Source: an uncultured Lachnospiraceae bacterium (GTDB taxonomy: Bacteria; Bacillota; Clostridia; Lachnospirales; Lachnospiraceae). From it: 30,493 nt of DNA. Location: assembly GCA_910577015.1 (NCBI GenBank), contig CAJTKU010000026.1:1-30493 (forward strand). Direction: 5' to 3'. Below, in pieces: positions 7,070-14,898 of the stretch (positions within the stretch are counted from its first letter, which is position 1; every line of letters begins with the position of its first letter). The translations under genes and the position numbers were made by a program. Under the pieces are notes generated by a model that was given only the letters and a program-made list of their open reading frames with translations, made no database searches and had not been told where the DNA came from.

Positions 7070-7894
7070 TTACCTCCCGCATCTTTCACATATTTTATAT
7101 AATTTTTCCGCCTCCGAACGCAGCATTGCCGTAACAGTTCTTTTCAGTCCGCTGCACTCCAGCTTTTGATGATACCGTTCTCCGGTTTCCGCCACATAAT
7201 AACTCTCTTGTACTCCTGTTACACACAATTCACAGGGAAAATACCGGCTGCCGAAAGCATTTCTGAGCGTTTCCACCTTTTGCGCCTCACACTCCGTTAT
7301 GGATAATCTGATATGAGTGCAATCCCTGCTCAGGTGATATACTTTTGCGTTTTGCGCAATAAACACATAGGAATCACTTTCCTTTTCACCACTTACATCG
7401 TAACCTGTCCATGCCCTGCCATAATATCTGCTATAAAATCTTGCAGGATAATATCCTGCTATTTTGATAAAGGGGGACACCTGATATGTCAGAACCAAAT
7501 CAATAACATCATTTTCCTGCAACACGGAAGTATTTAAATAGGAAATGCCATCCTTACCGTATGTCAATGGCGAATTGTCTAAATACTCCTTACCGGCAAA
7601 GCTTTCTACCTGCTGTTTTACATACAAATACGAAAAAACTGCATTTTCTGCAAAAGCTTCCAGCCCTGTATCCTCTTCCTCCTGCACAATGCTATCATAT
7701 GCATACGCATAGACGGATAATTCCCTTCCCACCTCCCTGAGAGCCGACAAAAGAGTGCTGTGCAGATAATATATTTCAATTATCCAAAGAAGATTCAGCA
7801 AAAAGAATAAGAAAAGCGGCAGGGCAATGGCAGCCTCGACTGTCATGCTGCCACCGTTTCTGCCTGTTTTACTATATTGAAAAGAAGAGAGCAT
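7070..7894 (-). CDS. TadE-like pseudopilin with two C-terminal Cys/His (zinc-ribbon-like) motifs
   Basis: The start ATG at 7894 follows AAGGGG by seven bases, giving 274 residues. The open frame continues upstream, but the upstream part lies in an untranslated gap with no ribosome site. Residues about 13-40 hold GGSMTVEAAIALPLF, a TadE/pilin-type signal. The C-terminal third has two copies of a pattern in which Tyr-His is followed by Cys and later by Cys-x-x-Cys: VYHLSRDC...PCELC and RYHQKLEC...ICERC. That pattern resembles the small metal-binding modules seen in Ada-like and nuclease-associated domains. A surface-exposed, metal-binding minor pilin is inferred. Its ribosome site and start codon lie inside one arm of an inverted repeat (7874-8088). 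Confidence 0.8.
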   Translation of the reverse strand: MLSSFQYSKTGRNGGSMTVEAAIALPLFLFFLLNLLWIIEIYYLHSTLLSALREVGRELSVYAYAYDSIVQEEEDTGLEAFAENAVFSYLYVKQQVESFAGKEYLDNSPLTYGKDGISYLNTSVLQENDVIDLVLTYQVSPFIKIAGYYPARFYSRYYGRAWTGYDVSGEKESDSYVFIAQNAKVYHLSRDCTHIRLSITECEAQKVETLRNAFGSRYFPCELCVTGVQESYYVAETGERYHQKLECSGLKRTVTAMLRSEAEKLYKICERCGR

Positions 7895-8088
7895 GGAAGT
7901 CCCCTTTATGAAATACTGCTTGTGTTTTGGTGAACAAAAATCTATTTGAGAGGAGTTGGAGATGGTTGGGGTGAATCTCCATACTGTAGGTTGTCGTAAA
8001 GAAGGTTGTGTTGTGCTTATTTTTAGGTTGATGAATGTTTTGTTGAATGTTTTCATAAAGGGGACATCCCTGCTCTCTTTTTTAATAT
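7874..8088. repeat. Imperfect inverted repeat enclosing a 137-base gap; buries the ribosome site of the TadE-like gene
   Basis: The arm at 8051-8088 and the arm at 7874-7913 are inverted copies. They share TTTCATAAAGGGGAC, then differ at two positions and two single-base gaps over about 38 bases, ending AATAT. One arm overlaps the 3' end and stop codon of the DUF5702 gene. The other contains the AAGGGG ribosome site and ATG (7894) of the downstream gene. The 137 bases between the arms hold no credible gene. In mRNA the arms could pair and mask translation initiation. Alternatively the DNA segment could be invertible. Confidence 0.75.
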
Positions 8089-9518
8089 CCGTAACTCCTG
8101 AATATGTCGTATTGTCTGCCATCCGTTGCGCTATATTTTATATCTGCCCCGATGCTGTCGATACAGCCATCCATTCGGAATGACTCATTACCTTCGGTCT
8201 GCCGTATATCCATTTCCACAATATCCATAAGCCGGAACGTCGTTGTTACTTTGTCCTGGAAACATAGAAGAATCCGAAGATAGTCCTCATAGAGAAGTCC
8301 CTCTTCTTTTTCATCACTCTTTTCTGCCTGCTCGATACTTCCATCAAATGCAAGCGCTTCTTCTATTTCATAGTACCATTCTTTTCCGCTTTTCAGCAGG
8401 GGAACCCTGTCTCCCCGAAGAAGCTTGGCCACATCAGATATGCTTTCTACCATTGCCCATGCAAAAACGATAACCGCCTGCAACAAAGGCGCCAGTTCCG
8501 GCAGGGCAAATAACGCAGCAAGCGCAGTGGCGGCAGCCTCCGTAAGCTGCATTCTTTCTTCATCAGATATCAAATACAGTAAATTGGCAACAGTCCTGAT
8601 ACTGAAAATCTGATTCACCACATCCTTCAAATTTTCCGAGTCTGTTTCATTTCCGGAAAGAATATATTCAGTCTGATACTGAAGATACCCGTTTTCTTTC
8701 TCCATTCCGTAATGCCCTGTATAAGCGAGTATGTATTCCTGAAAAACCAGTTGTTCCCACAAACCATCCGTAAACGTAACGGCCGGATTCATCCCCGTAC
8801 CGGCGAGTAATTTTCTTGAAGAAATATATTTTGTCAAATCTGCCGATTGGGTTGAAATAGACCGGTAATCTTTTACAACAAGGCTTAATATACCTGCATC
8901 CCACAGGGAAAGTACCTCTGCCCCCGGATTTTTCCAATCTGCCGCCGCTTCCTTCGGCAATGCTTCATTACTCCATTCCTCCAAGTCGGCAGTCGCATTC
9001 CTGCACTCTGCCAGAATATCCCTTGTGTTTAAATCATATTTGCTTACTGTATTTACCCAATTTTCTATTTGTTTTAAATAACTTATTCCTACGCGCTGAT
9101 ACATCACTTCCACTGCCTGTCTCCTGAATACTGCCCCTTTTTCATCAGATGCAGCGGAAAGACCGGTAATGACAACGTCCTCCACCTTAAGTTTAACGGG
9201 ATTGTGATAGAGAAATGATAAAAACAAATCATCCCCGCTCAAATTACGCTCCAGATAATCTTTTAGGCGTGCCTCCGTCGTTTTGTATGATGCGTTTTCT
9301 GTTCCATAGGAGGTATCGATAAAAAACAGGTTGTACTGGTTTAACAGCTCCCTGTGAAATTCTGCAAGAATATTATTCATGCCGATATCCGTCACACATT
9401 CCACTTCCATACGCCTTGTATTTTCCCTGGCTCCCAAAATCAATACAAGGCACAGGGAAATCATAACAGACAATATCAGGGACAAAAAGACGGTCAGATA
9501 TCCATCCACTGTTTTCAT
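8082..9518 (-). CDS. DUF5702-type pseudopilin-like protein of the Tad cluster
   Basis: This 478-residue protein opens with VDGYLTVFLSLIL, the same layout as a class III pilin signal followed by a hydrophobic helix (about 8-30), then a long extracytoplasmic part. The sequence after the helix (ENTRRMEVEC... HRELLNQYNLFFID) matches what I recall as DUF5702, a TadG-like companion of Tad pili in clostridia. A second hydrophobic region occurs around residues 330-360 (TAAATALAALFALPELAPLL). Unlike its neighbours it has Phe instead of the helix-position-5 Glu. AGGAGTGTAAA precedes the ATG at 9518. A minor pilus or secretion-tip role is inferred from context. Confidence 0.78.
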   Translation of the reverse strand: MKTVDGYLTVFLSLILSVMISLCLVLILGARENTRRMEVECVTDIGMNNILAEFHRELLNQYNLFFIDTSYGTENASYKTTEARLKDYLERNLSGDDLFLSFLYHNPVKLKVEDVVITGLSAASDEKGAVFRRQAVEVMYQRVGISYLKQIENWVNTVSKYDLNTRDILAECRNATADLEEWSNEALPKEAAADWKNPGAEVLSLWDAGILSLVVKDYRSISTQSADLTKYISSRKLLAGTGMNPAVTFTDGLWEQLVFQEYILAYTGHYGMEKENGYLQYQTEYILSGNETDSENLKDVVNQIFSIRTVANLLYLISDEERMQLTEAAATALAALFALPELAPLLQAVIVFAWAMVESISDVAKLLRGDRVPLLKSGKEWYYEIEEALAFDGSIEQAEKSDEKEEGLLYEDYLRILLCFQDKVTTTFRLMDIVEMDIRQTEGNESFRMDGCIDSIGADIKYSATDGRQYDIFRSYGY

Positions 9519-9527
9519 TTTACACTC

Positions 9528-9725
9528 CTATAGTTTACCCGTCTGTGTGGTAATTTTTGTAAACAGGCTCTGCACTATCAAGGTAATCTGGTCCTTAAAC
9601 AAGATGACAAGACCGACCAGAACCACAATGATTAAGATTACTTCCACCGTTCCCATCCCGGTATTTTCTTTGAGAAAAGTTTTTAACGGACTTTGTTTTA
9701 GGGTTTTACAATTTTTTCTTTTCAT
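9528..9725 (-). CDS. Flp-type pilin (Flp1-like)
   Basis: This 65-residue protein has a positively charged leader of about 23 residues ending in Gly. The leader is followed by MGTVEVILIIVVLVGLVILF, the hydrophobic Glu5-containing helix characteristic of type IVb Flp pilins. The mature chain would be only about 40 residues. It should be the major fibre subunit or a pseudopilus subunit, cleaved by the TadV-like peptidase at 6635-7066. AAGGGAG precedes the ATG at 9725. It lies between the TadC-like gene (48-base gap) and the DUF5702 gene (9-base gap). Confidence 0.85.
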   Translation of the reverse strand: MKRKNCKTLKQSPLKTFLKENTGMGTVEVILIIVVLVGLVILFKDQITLIVQSLFTKITTQTGKL

Positions 9726-9773
9726 TTTATTCTCCCTTCAAAATTTTTTTAATACATGGAATCGTTCCTTCCG

Positions 9774-11222
9774 TCAAATGGAGAGAAATGCAGGCACCAT
9801 AATCAGGACCATAACCATTCCCATTATCAGCATCATCGGAAATAAGAGTTTTGTTTCCATTTCTTCTCCTTCTTTTTTCTTTTCTGCCGCATGTTCTTCC
9901 AATGCCACGATGGATTCCTGTCGCAGTTGCAGCAGAAGAGCTGCGTTTCCTTTTTTCAGGTTTTGTACCAGTAACGTCGTCAGTCTGATAAATTTCTGCC
10001 TCCGAATCCGTTTTCCAAACCGTTCGTATGCATCTGCTTCTGCAATTCCACTGTCCATTTCCCGGCATGTCAAAAGCATTTCCCGGTACACAGGATTTAT
10101 CTCTTTTCCTGTTTGGTTCAATTTGTTTCCTTCTTTTGCAATTTTTTCCCATGCGCCTTTGGTGTTCATTCCTGCTCCCAGATAGAGGGTGAGTTTACTG
10201 ATAATGGCCGGATACTCCTCCTCCATTTGTTTGCTTTTTACCCGAACCCTCTTCTGTACTTCCCTGTCCGACAAGACATAGGCAACTATTGCAGCGACCA
10301 ATCCCAACATAAAAACTTTTATGCTTTTATCCTCTTTTCTTTCTGTCCAGGTCACGTTTTCCTCATCAATTATCTGCGGAAGACTGACTTTGTCATTGGC
10401 GTAACTTACTTCTTCCATATTTTTCAATACGTCGGTAACAGCATCGGAAAATGAATTTTCTTTTTCCGGCGGACAAATTTTTGCATAAAAAGTATGTTCT
10501 TTGAGAAAATCATGGTATTCTATTTTCAATTTTATGGGAACCAATGTGACGGATTCTTCCTCCTTGCCGCCATAATTTATTTTACCGTCACCTGCCACCT
10601 GCAAACTGCCGCTCTCCCATGACAGGGAAAAAGGATATCCCTTCACTTTGTCCATAAGGTTTAAATCTTTGGTAACGTTATCCCAGGAATCATTTTTTCC
10701 CAATGCTTCCCCGGCTATCAGCTTCAACACTTCATCACACATGGCGTCCAGTTCTTCTTTCTGATACCTTTGTTCCTCTACAATCAAGCTGGCTTCTGCC
10801 TCTTCCCCGTCTTCTCGTTGTACAATAAGGTGTACTTCCTTACTGCCTTCTCCTTTTTCTTTTCTGAAGATATACCTGCCATCCACAAGATTATTGTCTT
10901 TTCCGTCGCCTACCCACAAAAGCAGGGCTATTACATCTCCTGCAAACAGAATGATGATGGAAACTTTAATTTTTCTGACGCCATATTTCCACTTTACATA
11001 ACCGGCATTTTCTTCCGGATTCAGTTGTACAAGGCTGCCAGTTATTGCTGCATCAGTCTTCCCACACACCGGAAACAGGGAATAAAGCAATACCGCCATC
11101 TTTTCAAAACATTGTTCTGCAAAGGAAACCTTTTTTCCGTTCTCCGGCATATTCGGAATCTGACTTTTTTTTGCCCTTATCATGATTAGGACAAACAAAC
11201 CTAAAATTACAATATACGTCAT
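9774..11222 (-). CDS. tadC: TadC-like type II/IV secretion F protein with large extra domain
   Basis: The C-terminal ~190 residues (from EEYPAIISKLTLYLGAGMNTKGAW to the paired helices LLFPMMLIMGMVMVLIMV) are the T2SSF/TadC platform domain of the inner-membrane assembly complex. At 482 residues the protein is much longer than a typical TadC of about 300. Between the second helix (about 87-107) and the third (about 297-313) lies a ~190-residue, mostly hydrophilic domain predicted outside the membrane. The start ATG at 11222 (MTYIVILGL) has AGGAA upstream; the frame is open further up but has no ribosome site. It follows TadB after 17 bases. Confidence 0.83.
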   Translation of the reverse strand: MTYIVILGLFVLIMIRAKKSQIPNMPENGKKVSFAEQCFEKMAVLLYSLFPVCGKTDAAITGSLVQLNPEENAGYVKWKYGVRKIKVSIIILFAGDVIALLLWVGDGKDNNLVDGRYIFRKEKGEGSKEVHLIVQREDGEEAEASLIVEEQRYQKEELDAMCDEVLKLIAGEALGKNDSWDNVTKDLNLMDKVKGYPFSLSWESGSLQVAGDGKINYGGKEEESVTLVPIKLKIEYHDFLKEHTFYAKICPPEKENSFSDAVTDVLKNMEEVSYANDKVSLPQIIDEENVTWTERKEDKSIKVFMLGLVAAIVAYVLSDREVQKRVRVKSKQMEEEYPAIISKLTLYLGAGMNTKGAWEKIAKEGNKLNQTGKEINPVYREMLLTCREMDSGIAEADAYERFGKRIRRQKFIRLTTLLVQNLKKGNAALLLQLRQESIVALEEHAAEKKKEGEEMETKLLFPMMLIMGMVMVLIMVPAFLSI

Positions 11223-11239
11223 TTTTTCAATTCCTTTCC

Positions 11240-12058
11240 TCACAAAATGGAAACACATATTTTTTCTGAAAGAAAATATGCCATTACATATACAAAAAGA
11301 CATCCCGTCATAATAGCTGTTCCGGTGAAATTGTGGTATAAAACATCAAAAAAGCCTTTATTACCTACTTCTATGTAACAAATCAGCGCAAACGGCATGA
11401 TATGCATGATTTTTTGTTCAAACAGTCTTCCGCTTACTGCCGCCTGTATTTCCTGTTTTAAGGCAATTTTATCTCCAATCAGTCCGGCTGAGGATTGGAT
11501 GATTTCCGGAAGGCTGCCCCCGCTTACCCTTGCAATGGAAAACACTTCTCCAAATTCTCTGATATTTCCATTACAGCTTCGGCTGCCAAATTCACACAGA
11601 AGTGTTTCTAACGGAATGTTATTATGCAGTCCTTTTTTTATCCTGAGCAGTTCCTTACCCATCAGTCCATCTGCCCCGTAGAGGGAATGCATGTCCTGTA
11701 TGCACTCCAAAAATGCATTTTCGACAGAATATCCGGCTCTTAAATTGGCAGCCACAAACAGAATGCAATCCTTAAATTCTGCTTCCAGTTTTTGCTTTCT
11801 TTTTTCACCCTTTTTCTTTTGGGAAACAAGATACAGATATACGCCGACAGGCCATAAAATAAATACTGCAGAGAAGCTGCGATAAAAGAATATAGAAAAA
11901 AACAACACCGTGGAGATACTGACAATGGTATAAAACAGTTTGGTTTTCCCGGAAAAAAAGTATGCTCCATAGATGGGGATTCCTTTTGCTCTGCTTTTAA
12001 AAAAGTGGCGCTTTTGACTGTTATACAGCAAAACCCGCTGCTTTAAGCTTTGCATCAT
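11240..12058 (-). CDS. tadB: TadB-like type II/IV secretion F protein
   Basis: This 272-residue membrane protein has N-terminal helices (about 40-80), a cytoplasmic T2SSF domain with FVAANLRAGYSVENAFLE and FSIARVSGGSLPEIIQ, and two C-terminal helices. It pairs with TadC to form the inner-membrane platform that the TadA ATPase drives. The start is at 12058 (Met-Met), with GGGGG about nine bases upstream. It overlaps the tadA 3' end by 38 bases, so the two are likely translated in coupling. Confidence 0.88.
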   Translation of the reverse strand: MMQSLKQRVLLYNSQKRHFFKSRAKGIPIYGAYFFSGKTKLFYTIVSISTVLFFSIFFYRSFSAVFILWPVGVYLYLVSQKKKGEKRKQKLEAEFKDCILFVAANLRAGYSVENAFLECIQDMHSLYGADGLMGKELLRIKKGLHNNIPLETLLCEFGSRSCNGNIREFGEVFSIARVSGGSLPEIIQSSAGLIGDKIALKQEIQAAVSGRLFEQKIMHIMPFALICYIEVGNKGFFDVLYHNFTGTAIMTGCLFVYVMAYFLSEKICVSIL

Positions 12059-13247
12059 GCTTAATCGCCCCCTTTTTTTCCAGACTGCCGGAAATTATCT
12101 GCCCTTTTTCCTTTCTGTTTTCTTCAAACCGGTAAAGGGTATGCAGCCGGATTTCTCCGTTGACATATTCATCCACCTCAACAATTTCCAGAACCTTACG
12201 GCTTTTATCCCGTAGTCTTCCCAGATGGATGATAATATCTATTGCAGACGCAATCTGCTGTTTTATGGCCTCCATAGGCAGGTCCATCCCCATCAATATC
12301 ATGGTCTGCAATCTTATCAGCATATCCGACGCGCTGTTTGCATGTCCTGTTGACATGGAACCGTCATGTCCCGTATTAAACGCCGTCATCATATCCACCG
12401 CTTCCTCACCCCTGACTTCCCCAACGATTATTCTGTCCGGACGCATACGCAAGGACGCCCTTATTAAGTCCCTGATGGATATGGCATTGCACCCTTCCAC
12501 ATTTTCATTCCGGGTTTCCAACCTGATTAGATTGGGAATCCCCTGAAGCTGCAGTTCCGCACTGTCCTCTATCGTGATAATCCTTTCCTCTGATGGGATA
12601 AATCCAGACAACGCATTTAAGAAAGTGGTTTTGCCGGAGCCGGTTCCGCCGCTGATAAAAATGTTATAACCCGCCCGGACTAATAATTTCAATTCCTCCG
12701 CCGCTTCAGGACTGATACTGTTCCATGCCGTCATTTGTTCCATGGTAATGGCATTTTGAGGAAAACGACGGATTGTCACAATGGGACCGTTGATGGCAAC
12801 CGGCGCCAATACCACATTGACCCTGCTTCCGTCCTTTAACCTGGCATCCACTATGGGAGAGGCTTCATTGACAGACCTGTTACAGCCAGACACCATTTTC
12901 TGGATGATGTGCAAAAGCTTTTCTTCGGAAACAGAGTGCTCTGTCAACTGTTTTATATGTCCCTTTCTCTCCACAAAAAGGGAATCAGCCCCGTTTATCA
13001 TGATTTCCGTGATGCTCTCATCTTCCAGAAGCGTCTGTAAGAAGTCAAGCCGCCTCAGAGCGTGAAAAATATGCTGTTTTAATTCCTGTCTCTGTTCCAC
13101 GGTGTAAACGCGCAGCGCTTCTTCCTGCAAAAAAAGATTATCTATCAGTTCTTTTACTTCCTCGTCAGAAGATTCTTTGGAATAATCCAGCTTATTTAGC
13201 AAACGCTGCTCCAGCTTTTCTTTGATTTCATTTGTCGTGTGTTCCAT
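12021..13247 (-). CDS. tadA: TadA/CpaF-type secretion ATPase
   Basis: This 408-residue protein is the hexameric motor ATPase of the Tad system. An intact Walker A, GGTGSGKTT, is at 200-208. A Walker B-like RIIVGEVRG with Glu277 and the His box TGHDGSMSTGHA (292-303) are also present. The N-terminal domain (60-170) has the usual EIMINGADSLFVERKG region. The start at 13247 (MEHTTN) follows AGAAAGGAAAAT; an upstream in-frame ATG at 13286 lacks a ribosome site and would overlap the preceding gene more. It is the only pilus-cluster ATPase here with complete nucleotide-binding motifs. Confidence 0.93.
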   Translation of the reverse strand: MEHTTNEIKEKLEQRLLNKLDYSKESSDEEVKELIDNLFLQEEALRVYTVEQRQELKQHIFHALRRLDFLQTLLEDESITEIMINGADSLFVERKGHIKQLTEHSVSEEKLLHIIQKMVSGCNRSVNEASPIVDARLKDGSRVNVVLAPVAINGPIVTIRRFPQNAITMEQMTAWNSISPEAAEELKLLVRAGYNIFISGGTGSGKTTFLNALSGFIPSEERIITIEDSAELQLQGIPNLIRLETRNENVEGCNAISIRDLIRASLRMRPDRIIVGEVRGEEAVDMMTAFNTGHDGSMSTGHANSASDMLIRLQTMILMGMDLPMEAIKQQIASAIDIIIHLGRLRDKSRKVLEIVEVDEYVNGEIRLHTLYRFEENRKEKGQIISGSLEKKGAIKHDAKLKAAGFAV

Positions 13248-13263
13248 ATTTTCCTTTCTGTTT

Positions 13264-14271
13264 TCATTCCTTTTCCTGTAAATCATCTTTTATCAACTTT
13301 TTTACAAATTCTGCCAATTCCCCCCTGCCGTACTGCTCTATCCTTTCCGGCAGCCGGGTAAACTGCGGCAGCCTTTGCATACTGGTTTTCTCCAGAATGT
13401 CTTCATATGCAAAAGCGTGTAGAAGCTCTTCATATTGTGCAAGCTTTCCCCTGGCATGTTCATCCTCCCTGATTATGGTATATATCCTGTCACACATACG
13501 CAGCAGTTCAAAGGTTCCTTGTATGCTGTCGCTTAAGTCCAATATCAGATAATCATATCCTCCTTCCTCCGCAATTTTTTGAATCAGTTTTTTCCATTCT
13601 CCCGCCTGTACATAGATGAGGTTTTGTCCGGCATAAACGGGTGGAATATAATGAAGCTGCCCGATGCGAAGCGTCATGGACTGTAAGCGACAGTAAAACT
13701 TTTCCTCCTGTTCCTGACAAAAATACAGCAATGCCGCCAAGTCTCCCCTTACATTTTTTTCCAACAGCTGATTCCAGCCTGCATAATGCTCAAAACTGAT
13801 ATATAACGTCTTTTTTTGAGTGGAAAGCGCCTGTCCAAGCGTCAGTGCAAGGGAGGTCTGGAGACAGCGCCTGACCGGTGAATAAAAGCCCAGTATAACT
13901 GCTTTTTTTCTTGTGCGCAGCTTCTTTTCATTTCCCGTAAGCATGTCCGCATAACTGTCAAGCAGTTCCTGCCAGACAAATTCAGCTTTTTGATACTTGT
14001 CAATATTCCTGACATTATCCCCCCGGATAACTCCGCTTTCATTGAGCAATAACGTTTTTCCTGTCGGCAGCTGGGAAACTTCATAGGTAAAATCCGATTC
14101 CGCAACCAGCAGCAGCTCTATCCGCTCATTTTTGCCGGACTCCAGCAGCTTTTCCACCTGTGTGTATGTGTGAAGTTCAAACGGCATTTCCTCTTTCTGC
14201 CGTAAAAAGGCAGACAAATTCTCCAGATAATCCTTTTCACTGTCACACAAGGCCAGTATTCTTTTTTTCAA
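13264..14271 (-). CDS. TadZ/CpaE-like localization protein with degenerate Walker A
   Basis: This 335-residue protein has a receiver-like N-terminal domain (about 1-110) and a MinD/ParA-type C-terminal domain. The deviant Walker A has decayed: residues 131-140 read SPVRRCLQTS, where related proteins have a Gly-Lys-Thr, so the lysine is replaced by Gln. YDYLILDLSD (Walker B region) is retained. TadZ proteins position Tad machines at cell sites. The start is probably TTG at 14271, six bases after a perfect AGGAGG. The ATG at 14277 directly abuts that site and is unlikely. It is the first gene of the Tad operon, 126 bases after the -10 box. Confidence 0.78.
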   Translation of the reverse strand: MKKRILALCDSEKDYLENLSAFLRQKEEMPFELHTYTQVEKLLESGKNERIELLLVAESDFTYEVSQLPTGKTLLLNESGVIRGDNVRNIDKYQKAEFVWQELLDSYADMLTGNEKKLRTRKKAVILGFYSPVRRCLQTSLALTLGQALSTQKKTLYISFEHYAGWNQLLEKNVRGDLAALLYFCQEQEEKFYCRLQSMTLRIGQLHYIPPVYAGQNLIYVQAGEWKKLIQKIAEEGGYDYLILDLSDSIQGTFELLRMCDRIYTIIREDEHARGKLAQYEELLHAFAYEDILEKTSMQRLPQFTRLPERIEQYGRGELAEFVKKLIKDDLQEKE

Positions 14272-14365
14272 ACACATCCTCCTTGTTCCTTTTTTGCTTG
14301 TTGGTAAATTGGGATGATGCCTCCCGATTGTGAAACACGATGTTTCCATTATGTGATAACCAGAA

Positions 14366-14384
14366 TTGTAACAGAACGTTACAA
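14366..14384. promoter_or_regulatory. Operator-like palindrome at the Tad promoter
   Basis: A perfect 7-bp inverted repeat, TTGTAAC-AGAAC-GTTACAA, lies just downstream of the expected start site of the Tad promoter. A second, imperfect palindrome of similar sequence (GTTGTAA...TTATAAC, 14385-14404) overlaps the -10 box. Two tandem, related dyads across a start site suggest a repressor or other regulator binding here; the protein is unknown. Confidence 0.55.
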
Positions 14385-14396
14385 GTTGTAAAATGA

Positions 14397-14425
14397 ATTA
14401 TAACCGCATCTTTTATGTTTGTCCA
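14397..14425 (-). promoter_or_regulatory. Promoter of the Tad operon
   Basis: Minus strand: -35 TGGACA (14420-14425, one mismatch to consensus), 17-base spacer, perfect -10 TATAAT (14397-14402). The untranslated leader to the TTG start at 14271 would be about 120 bases. Bof-like gene transcription from upstream could also read in, since no terminator is visible between. Confidence 0.7.
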
Positions 14426-14460
14426 GCATAAAATTCTTTTAAACTTATTTTTGGTAATTT

Positions 14461-14784
14461 TTACATATTTTTATAAAAATAGATGCCGTAAAGCATTGCA
14501 AGGCCAGGAAATCCGAGGATTCCCGATGTCAAAACGGTTGCAGGATTCAATCCCACACCACTCGCCATTCCAAATTTCTGCATGCTGGAATTTATCAAAA
14601 AAATGGCCAGGGTTCCCAAAACCATCCGTAAAACAAAATTCAAAAGCCATTCCGTCCGCTTACGCATTGCCCCAATCAAAAGCACTCCCGCACAAATGCC
14701 TACTATCCACAAAATTCCCGTATTCTGATTCATATTTTCATGTCCAAAAAGGTCTTTCTCTAATGTATGCCTGTACTTTTTCAA
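14461..14784 (-). CDS. bofA: BofA-like pro-sigma-K processing inhibitor family protein
   Basis: This is a small membrane protein with two to three hydrophobic segments and the BofA signature GLNPATVLTSGILGFPGLAMLYGI in its C-terminal third. In Bacillus, BofA restrains sigma-K activation in the outer forespore membrane. In clostridia without that checkpoint its role is less clear. The TTG at 14784 follows AAGGGG by six bases and gives 107 residues. The ATG at 14733 (MNQNTG) gives 90 residues, close to normal family length, but has only a weak ribosome site. A TTTACC/GGTAAA dyad (14806-14823) sits just upstream. It is divergent from yaaL. Confidence 0.85.
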   Translation of the reverse strand: MKKYRHTLEKDLFGHENMNQNTGILWIVGICAGVLLIGAMRKRTEWLLNFVLRMVLGTLAIFLINSSMQKFGMASGVGLNPATVLTSGILGFPGLAMLYGIYFYKNM

Positions 14785-14898
14785 TTATGCCCCTTTTGGC
14801 ACAAATTTACCAAATAAGGTAAAATCAGGAATATTCCGGCCAATTCCGGCTATACTTTACTATCAGATATTATAATGTGATAAAGGAGTGTATCTTTT

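Noticed and set aside
7895..8122. N-terminal extension of the TadE-like protein upstream of 7894
   Set aside because: The frame is open by chance through the inverted-repeat gap; the strong AAGGGG site and the pilin-type signal position support the ATG at 7894.
14871..14876. TATAAT in front of yaaL as a promoter -10
   Set aside because: No -35 at a suitable distance, and the start site would fall on the ribosome site; the true promoter, possibly for a sporulation sigma factor, was not identified.
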